In this document: piece by piece, positions 7,772 through 9,867 of the stretch
How positions within the stretch are numbered: position 1 is the first letter of the stretch
Layout of the letters: every line of letters begins with the position of its first letter
From: an uncultured Collinsella sp.
GTDB taxonomy: Bacteria > Actinomycetota > Coriobacteriia > Coriobacteriales > Coriobacteriaceae
NCBI GenBank assembly: GCA_902494585.1
Contig: CABUUD010000066.1
Span: 1 to 9,867, forward strand
Direction: 5' to 3'
DNA length: 9,867 nt
Made by a program: the position numbers and the translations under genes
Notes under the pieces: generated by a model
Databases searched by the model: none
Told to the model about the DNA's origin: nothing
What the model saw: the letters and a program-made list of their open reading frames with translations, nothing else

Positions 7772-7799
7772 ATTTTATTACCAGGGATTGATGCAACAA
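7772..7799 (-). promoter_or_regulatory. Probable sigma-70-type promoter of the binding protein-diguanylate cyclase operon
   Basis: On the minus strand, TTGTTG (7799-7794) and TAAAAT (7777-7772) are separated by 16 bp. The expected transcript start near 7765 leaves a leader of about 28 nt before the GTG at 7737. The promoter begins directly after the purB terminator's T-tract, which is what an independently transcribed downstream operon would need. Confidence 0.55.
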
Positions 7800-7835
7800 T
7801 AAAAAAAAGCGCCTCGTCCAAGATGGGCAAGGCGC
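7800..7835 (-). terminator. Intrinsic terminator of purB
   Basis: On the minus strand an 8-bp stem (GCGCCTTG at 7835-7828 pairing with CGAGGCGC at 7816-7809, one G-U pair) with an 11-nt loop is followed by eight T residues (7808-7801). It lies 43 bp past the purB stop codon and separates purB from the next operon. Confidence 0.9.
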
Positions 7836-7878
7836 CAAAGGTTGGAATGCATCCGCAAACGGCCGAATTAGGTTAACC

Positions 7879-9225
7879 CTACTCGAAGCTCACCTGCTCC
7901 AGGCGATCGAAGACCGTGTCGATGCGGGTGAGGAAGTCCCACGGATCAAAGATCTCGTCGAGCTTCTCCTGGCTGACGGTGCAGCGCGGATCGGCCTCGA
8001 GACGCTCCTTAAAGGTGGGACCGGAGACACAATCCTGCACCTCGTGCCAGGTGGCCATGGCGTTTTCCTGCACGATAGCGTAGGCGTCCTCGCGGGTGAT
8101 GCCCGTGTCGACGAGGGCCAACAGCACCTTGGAGGAGAAGATAAGGCCGCGGGTCTTGTTGAGGTTGGCCATCATGCGAGCCGGATACAGCTGCAAGCCG
8201 TCGATAACGCGGATGAGGCACTGGAACATGTGGTCAAGCGCGATGAAACTATCGGCCTGGGCGACACGCTCGGCAGAGGAGTGTGAAATGTCACGCTCGT
8301 GCCACAGGGCGACGTTGTCGAAGGCGACCTGGGCGTTGGACTTCACGACGCGCGACAGGCCGCAGACCTTCTCCATGGTGATCGGGTTGCGCTTGTGCGG
8401 CATGGCGGAGCTGCCCTTTTGACCCTTGCGGAACGGCTCCTCGGCCTCGAGTGTATCGGTCTTCTGCAGATTGCGAACCTCGGTAGCGATGCGCTCGCAG
8501 GTGGCTGCCGTGGTGGCAAGGACGCCGGCGAGGTAGGCGTGATGGTCGCGGCTGATGACCTGCGTGGACAGCGGGTCGTGAACCAGACCCAGGTGCTCAC
8601 AGACATACTCCTCGACAAACGGCTCGATGGAGCTGTACGTGCCGACAGCGCCCGAGATGGCACCGAAGGCAACGTTCTTGCGGGCATCCTCAAGACGGTC
8701 CAGATCGCGCTTGAGCTCCCAAGCCCAAGAGCCAAACTTCATGCCGAAGGTCATCGGCTCGGCGTGAATGCCATGAGTACGGCCGGCGCAGAGCGTGTTG
8801 CGCTCCTCGAAGGCGCGGCGCTTGCAGATCTCGCCGAGCCTCTTGACGTCCTCGATAATCAGGTCACATGCCTGGGTGAGCTGGTAGCACAGAGCCGTAT
8901 CGCCCAGATCGGAGCTGGTCATGCCGTAGTGAACCCAGCGGCTGGGCTTGGGGTCGCCCTCCGGAACATCGGCGTCGATGTACTCCTTCATGTTGGTCAG
9001 GAAGGCGATGACGTCGTGGCGCGTGACTTCCTCGATCTCATCGACCTTTGCCTTCTCAAAGTTGGCATGGTCGCGGATCCACTGGGCTTCGTCTTTAGAA
9101 ATGCCGATCTTGCCGAGCTCCGCCTGGGCCTCACAGGCCAAGACCTCGATCTCCTGCCAAATGGCGTACTTGTTCTCGAGGGAGAAGATATGTCCCATCT
9201 CCGGGCGGGTATAGCGATCGATCAT
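7879..9225 (-). CDS. purB: Adenylosuccinate lyase
   Basis: This cytoplasmic lyase of the fumarase/aspartase superfamily cleaves SAICAR to AICAR plus fumarate, and adenylosuccinate to AMP plus fumarate, so it acts twice in purine synthesis and directly follows PurC. The 448-residue protein shows the superfamily blocks: HYGMTSSDLGDT (99-110), GRTHGIHAEPMTFG (148-161) with the catalytic-region His151, and the signature loop GSSAMPHKRNP (271-281). The start at 9225 (MIDRYTRPEM) is preceded by AAAAAGGAG with about 6 nt spacing. A longer open frame to 9291 adds 22 residues (MHLRTVQWLS...) that lie over the likely promoter and are not part of the family. It ends with TAG and is followed by its own terminator, so it appears monocistronic. 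Confidence 0.97.
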   Translation of the reverse strand: MIDRYTRPEMGHIFSLENKYAIWQEIEVLACEAQAELGKIGISKDEAQWIRDHANFEKAKVDEIEEVTRHDVIAFLTNMKEYIDADVPEGDPKPSRWVHYGMTSSDLGDTALCYQLTQACDLIIEDVKRLGEICKRRAFEERNTLCAGRTHGIHAEPMTFGMKFGSWAWELKRDLDRLEDARKNVAFGAISGAVGTYSSIEPFVEEYVCEHLGLVHDPLSTQVISRDHHAYLAGVLATTAATCERIATEVRNLQKTDTLEAEEPFRKGQKGSSAMPHKRNPITMEKVCGLSRVVKSNAQVAFDNVALWHERDISHSSAERVAQADSFIALDHMFQCLIRVIDGLQLYPARMMANLNKTRGLIFSSKVLLALVDTGITREDAYAIVQENAMATWHEVQDCVSGPTFKERLEADPRCTVSQEKLDEIFDPWDFLTRIDTVFDRLEQVSFE

Positions 9226-9269
9226 AGCGGCTCCTTTTTGGTTATTGGCACGTTGGTCGTAACTCAACC

Positions 9270-9275
9270 ATTGTA
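9270..9275 (-). promoter_or_regulatory. Possible -10 element of the purB promoter
   Basis: The minus strand reads TACAAT here, 44 nt upstream of the purB ATG, with the strong ribosome binding site in between. No good -35 hexamer is found at 16-18 bp, so this is a tentative call based on position and the -10 match alone. Confidence 0.35.
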
Positions 9276-9329
9276 CCGTGCGCAGGTGCAAGTATGGGCA
9301 GCAGGCATTAACCTAACATTTTGCCGCAA

Positions 9330-9389
9330 GAGCGGCCATGGGGACGTCCGCGTATTTGCTTCGCAAATCCGCACCGGCTGCGGTCGCCT
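9330..9389. repeat. 60-bp direct repeat, copy 1
   Basis: This block and 9459-9518 match at 56 of 60 positions by direct alignment (period 129 bp). The last 37 bases are identical. Each copy contains the small hairpin ATTTGC-TTC-GCAAAT (here 9354-9368) followed by a GC-rich segment. Copy 1 can also pair CCGGC (9374-9378) with GCCGG just past its end (9390-9394). It lies upstream of purB in a gene-free stretch and looks like a REP/MITE-type dispersed repeat. Confidence 0.85.
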
Positions 9390-9400
9390 GCCGGATTCGC

Positions 9401-9447
9401 GGAGACGGTGGGGAAAACTTTGTTGAATTGGCCGTCCCCGCGTCTCC
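9401..9447. other. Long inverted repeat between the two repeat copies
   Basis: GGAGACG (9401-9407) pairs with CGTCTCC (9441-9447). Inside, GGGG (9410-9413) pairs with CCCC (9436-9439), leaving a loop of 22 nt. No U-tract follows on either strand, so it is not an intrinsic terminator. Together with the neighbouring hairpins it makes 9350-9560 strongly foldable as RNA or single-stranded DNA. Confidence 0.6.
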
Positions 9448-9456
9448 CGTGCCCGG

Positions 9457-9474
9457 TGGAGCGGGCAACGGGAC
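9457..9474. repeat. 18-bp copy of the tRNA-Gly 3' end (att-like)
   Basis: TGGAGCGGGCAACGGGAC here is identical, in the same orientation, to 9649-9666. That segment is the CCA end, discriminator, acceptor 3' strand and T-stem 3' strand of the tRNA-Gly gene. Such duplications of a tRNA 3' end are left by tyrosine-recombinase integration. Here they bracket only about 174 bp, with no integrase gene. The copy also forms one arm of a local hairpin (TCCCG-T-GCCCG at 9445-9455 with CGGGC-AA-CGGGA at 9462-9473). Confidence 0.7.
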
Positions 9475-9518
9475 GTCTGCGTATTTGCTTCGCAAATCCG
9501 CACCGGCTGCGGTCGCCT
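9459..9518. repeat. 60-bp direct repeat, copy 2
   Basis: Second copy of the repeat at 9330-9389, with four differences, three of them in the first 11 bases, where this copy matches the tRNA-Gly 3' end and copy 1 does not. It contains the hairpin ATTTGC-TTC-GCAAAT (9483-9497). Its end merges into a second hairpin, GGTCGCC (9511-9517) pairing with GGCGACC (9522-9528). Confidence 0.85.
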
Positions 9519-9541
9519 ATCGGCGACCTTGCCTGCTCGCT

Positions 9542-9560
9542 ATAAACGCTTCGCGTTTAT
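9542..9560. other. Perfect 8-bp hairpin with TTC loop
   Basis: ATAAACGC (9542-9549) and GCGTTTAT (9553-9560) form a perfect stem around TTC. The GC-TTC-GC core is the same as in the hairpins of the two 60-bp repeats (9354-9368 and 9483-9497), while the outer stem differs. This suggests a related structural motif rather than a copy of the same sequence. Confidence 0.6.
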
Positions 9561-9577
9561 TTAACGCTCGCACCCTG

Positions 9578-9593
9578 GCGGGTTCGAGTCCCG
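9578..9593 (+). pseudogene. T-arm-like fragment, possible tRNA remnant
   Basis: GCGGGTTCGAGTCCCG on the plus strand has the canonical TTCGAGT T-loop and four good T-stem pairs. It equals, in inverted orientation, the T-arm of the tRNA-Gly gene (9661-9676). The flanks do not form an acceptor stem, and no CCA follows (GCACTTAGTA). A degraded tRNA 3' piece or a by-product of recombination fits best. Confidence 0.4.
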
Positions 9594-9605
9594 GCACTTA
9601 GTAGT

Positions 9606-9636
9606 AAAAAGCACGGCAACGTAGCGTTACCGTGCT
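9606..9636 (-). terminator. Intrinsic terminator of tRNA-Gly
   Basis: The arms 9610-9621 and 9625-9636 form a 12-bp stem (one G-U pair in the minus-strand RNA) around a 3-nt loop. On the minus strand it is followed by TTTTT (9610-9606). It lies 12 bp beyond the tRNA 3' end and should end the tRNA transcript. Confidence 0.88.
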
Positions 9637-9648
9637 TGTGCATTTTTC

Positions 9649-9723
9649 TGGAGCGGGCAACGGGACTCGAACCCGCGAGTGTCAGCTTGGGAAGCTGATG
9701 CCTTACCACTTGGCGATGCCCGC
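9649..9723 (-). tRNA. tRNA-Gly, anticodon CCC
   Basis: The minus strand folds into a full cloverleaf. The acceptor stem is GCGGGCA/TGCCCGC (7 bp), the D-stem GCC/GGC with an AAGTGGTAA loop, and the anticodon stem TCAGC/GCTGA with loop TTCCCAA, giving anticodon CCC at 9691-9689, which reads GGG. A 5-nt variable loop follows, then T-stem GCGGG/CCCGT with loop TTCGAGT, discriminator T, and genome-encoded CCA at 9651-9649. It has a promoter upstream and a terminator downstream, and no other tRNA gene is adjacent. Confidence 0.96.
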
Positions 9724-9736
9724 ATATGTGGGGGAT

Positions 9737-9766
9737 AGTATAACGCGGTTGTCTTGTTCGATACAA
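9737..9766 (-). promoter_or_regulatory. Promoter of tRNA-Gly
   Basis: On the minus strand, TTGTAT (9766-9761) and TATACT (9742-9737) are separated by 18 bp. The expected transcript start is a few bases upstream of the mature tRNA 5' end at 9723. A run of C (ATCCCCC) follows the -10 box. Confidence 0.7.
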
Positions 9767-9867
9767 GGGTGTCGATGCTTGTTTTAGCTGTGGAGAATCG
9801 TTTGAAAATCGCGCCAATTGTGGAGATGAGGACCTTTGTCTTTCTTTTCTTACCATCTTCTACCTGC
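9767..9867. other. Right-edge stretch with no gene I can support
   Basis: About 100 bp upstream of the tRNA promoter. It holds two copies of TGTGGAGA (9789-9796 and 9819-9826) exactly 30 bp apart, and a pyrimidine-rich tail from about 9834. A plus-strand frame from the ATG at 9775 stays open to the edge, but I have no evidence it is translated. Confidence 0.4.

Noticed and set aside
9226..9291. N-terminal extension of PurB by 22 residues
   Set aside because: It covers the likely promoter region, and the strong ribosome binding site directly precedes the internal ATG at 9225, where family homology begins.
8299..9426. Plus-strand open frame of 375 codons opposite purB
   Set aside because: Antisense to a highly conserved lyase; its end runs through the repeat patch.
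9264..9503. Short minus-strand frames with a repeated RICEANT string, as a possible repeat peptide
   Set aside because: The repetition follows from the 60-bp DNA repeat. There is no ribosome binding site, and the frames run across hairpins.
9330..9518. Two repeats as a minimal CRISPR array
   Set aside because: The 60-bp units are too long, the copies differ at one end, there are only two, and no cas genes are near.
9557..9856. Minus-strand frame of 99 codons
   Set aside because: It runs straight through the tRNA-Gly gene, its promoter and its terminator.
9775..9867. Plus-strand frame starting MLVLAVENRLKIAP at the right edge
   Set aside because: Only 31 codons are visible, the possible AAGGG site is weak and overlaps the tRNA -35 region, and the product is unrecognised.

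Overview
The window is GC-rich chromosomal DNA in which every protein gene I can support, and the single tRNA gene, lie on the minus strand. The gene content fits a Gram-positive, high-GC gut actinobacterium: long-type PurC, a TIGR03905/TSCPD protein, a Tat lipoprotein, an MtrA/BaeS-like two-component pair, and a tRNA with encoded CCA. Class Coriobacteriia, Collinsella-like, is my best guess. It rests on recognition of the proteins, not on a search.

Reading in the direction of transcription, from high to low coordinates. (1) 9649-9867: a tRNA-Gly(CCC) gene with a good promoter upstream and a strong terminator downstream. (2) About 9300-9605: a gene-free stretch with two copies of a 60-bp repeat, several hairpins, an 18-bp copy of the 3' end of the tRNA-Gly gene, and an inverted T-arm-like fragment. 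(3) 7879-9225: purB (adenylosuccinate lyase), closed by an intrinsic terminator at 7800-7835. (4) 5108-7737: a two-gene operon with its own promoter. It encodes a membrane-anchored amino-acid-type solute-binding protein whose stop codon overlaps the start of a membrane diguanylate cyclase (two TM segments, PAS, GGDEF). (5) 3520-4994: a small four-cysteine TSCPD-like protein whose stop overlaps the start of a Tat-exported lipoprotein of unknown function. (6) 1067-3367: an OmpR-type response regulator followed by its sensor histidine kinase. (7) 69-956: purC (SAICAR synthetase), followed at the left edge by the first 22 codons of another gene.

Two purine genes (purB, purC) therefore flank a block of envelope and signalling genes. 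The most interesting feature is the translationally coupled solute-binding protein and diguanylate cyclase pair. It looks like a dedicated nutrient-sensing c-di-GMP module, because no ABC permease or ATPase gene is adjacent. Second is the repeat/tRNA-remnant patch between purB and tRNA-Gly. The rest is ordinary housekeeping and signalling. I do not see a CRISPR array, transposase, integrase, toxin-antitoxin pair or obvious defence genes. Four starts are called from ribosome binding sites rather than from the longest open frame: purC, the response regulator, the solute-binding protein and purB.
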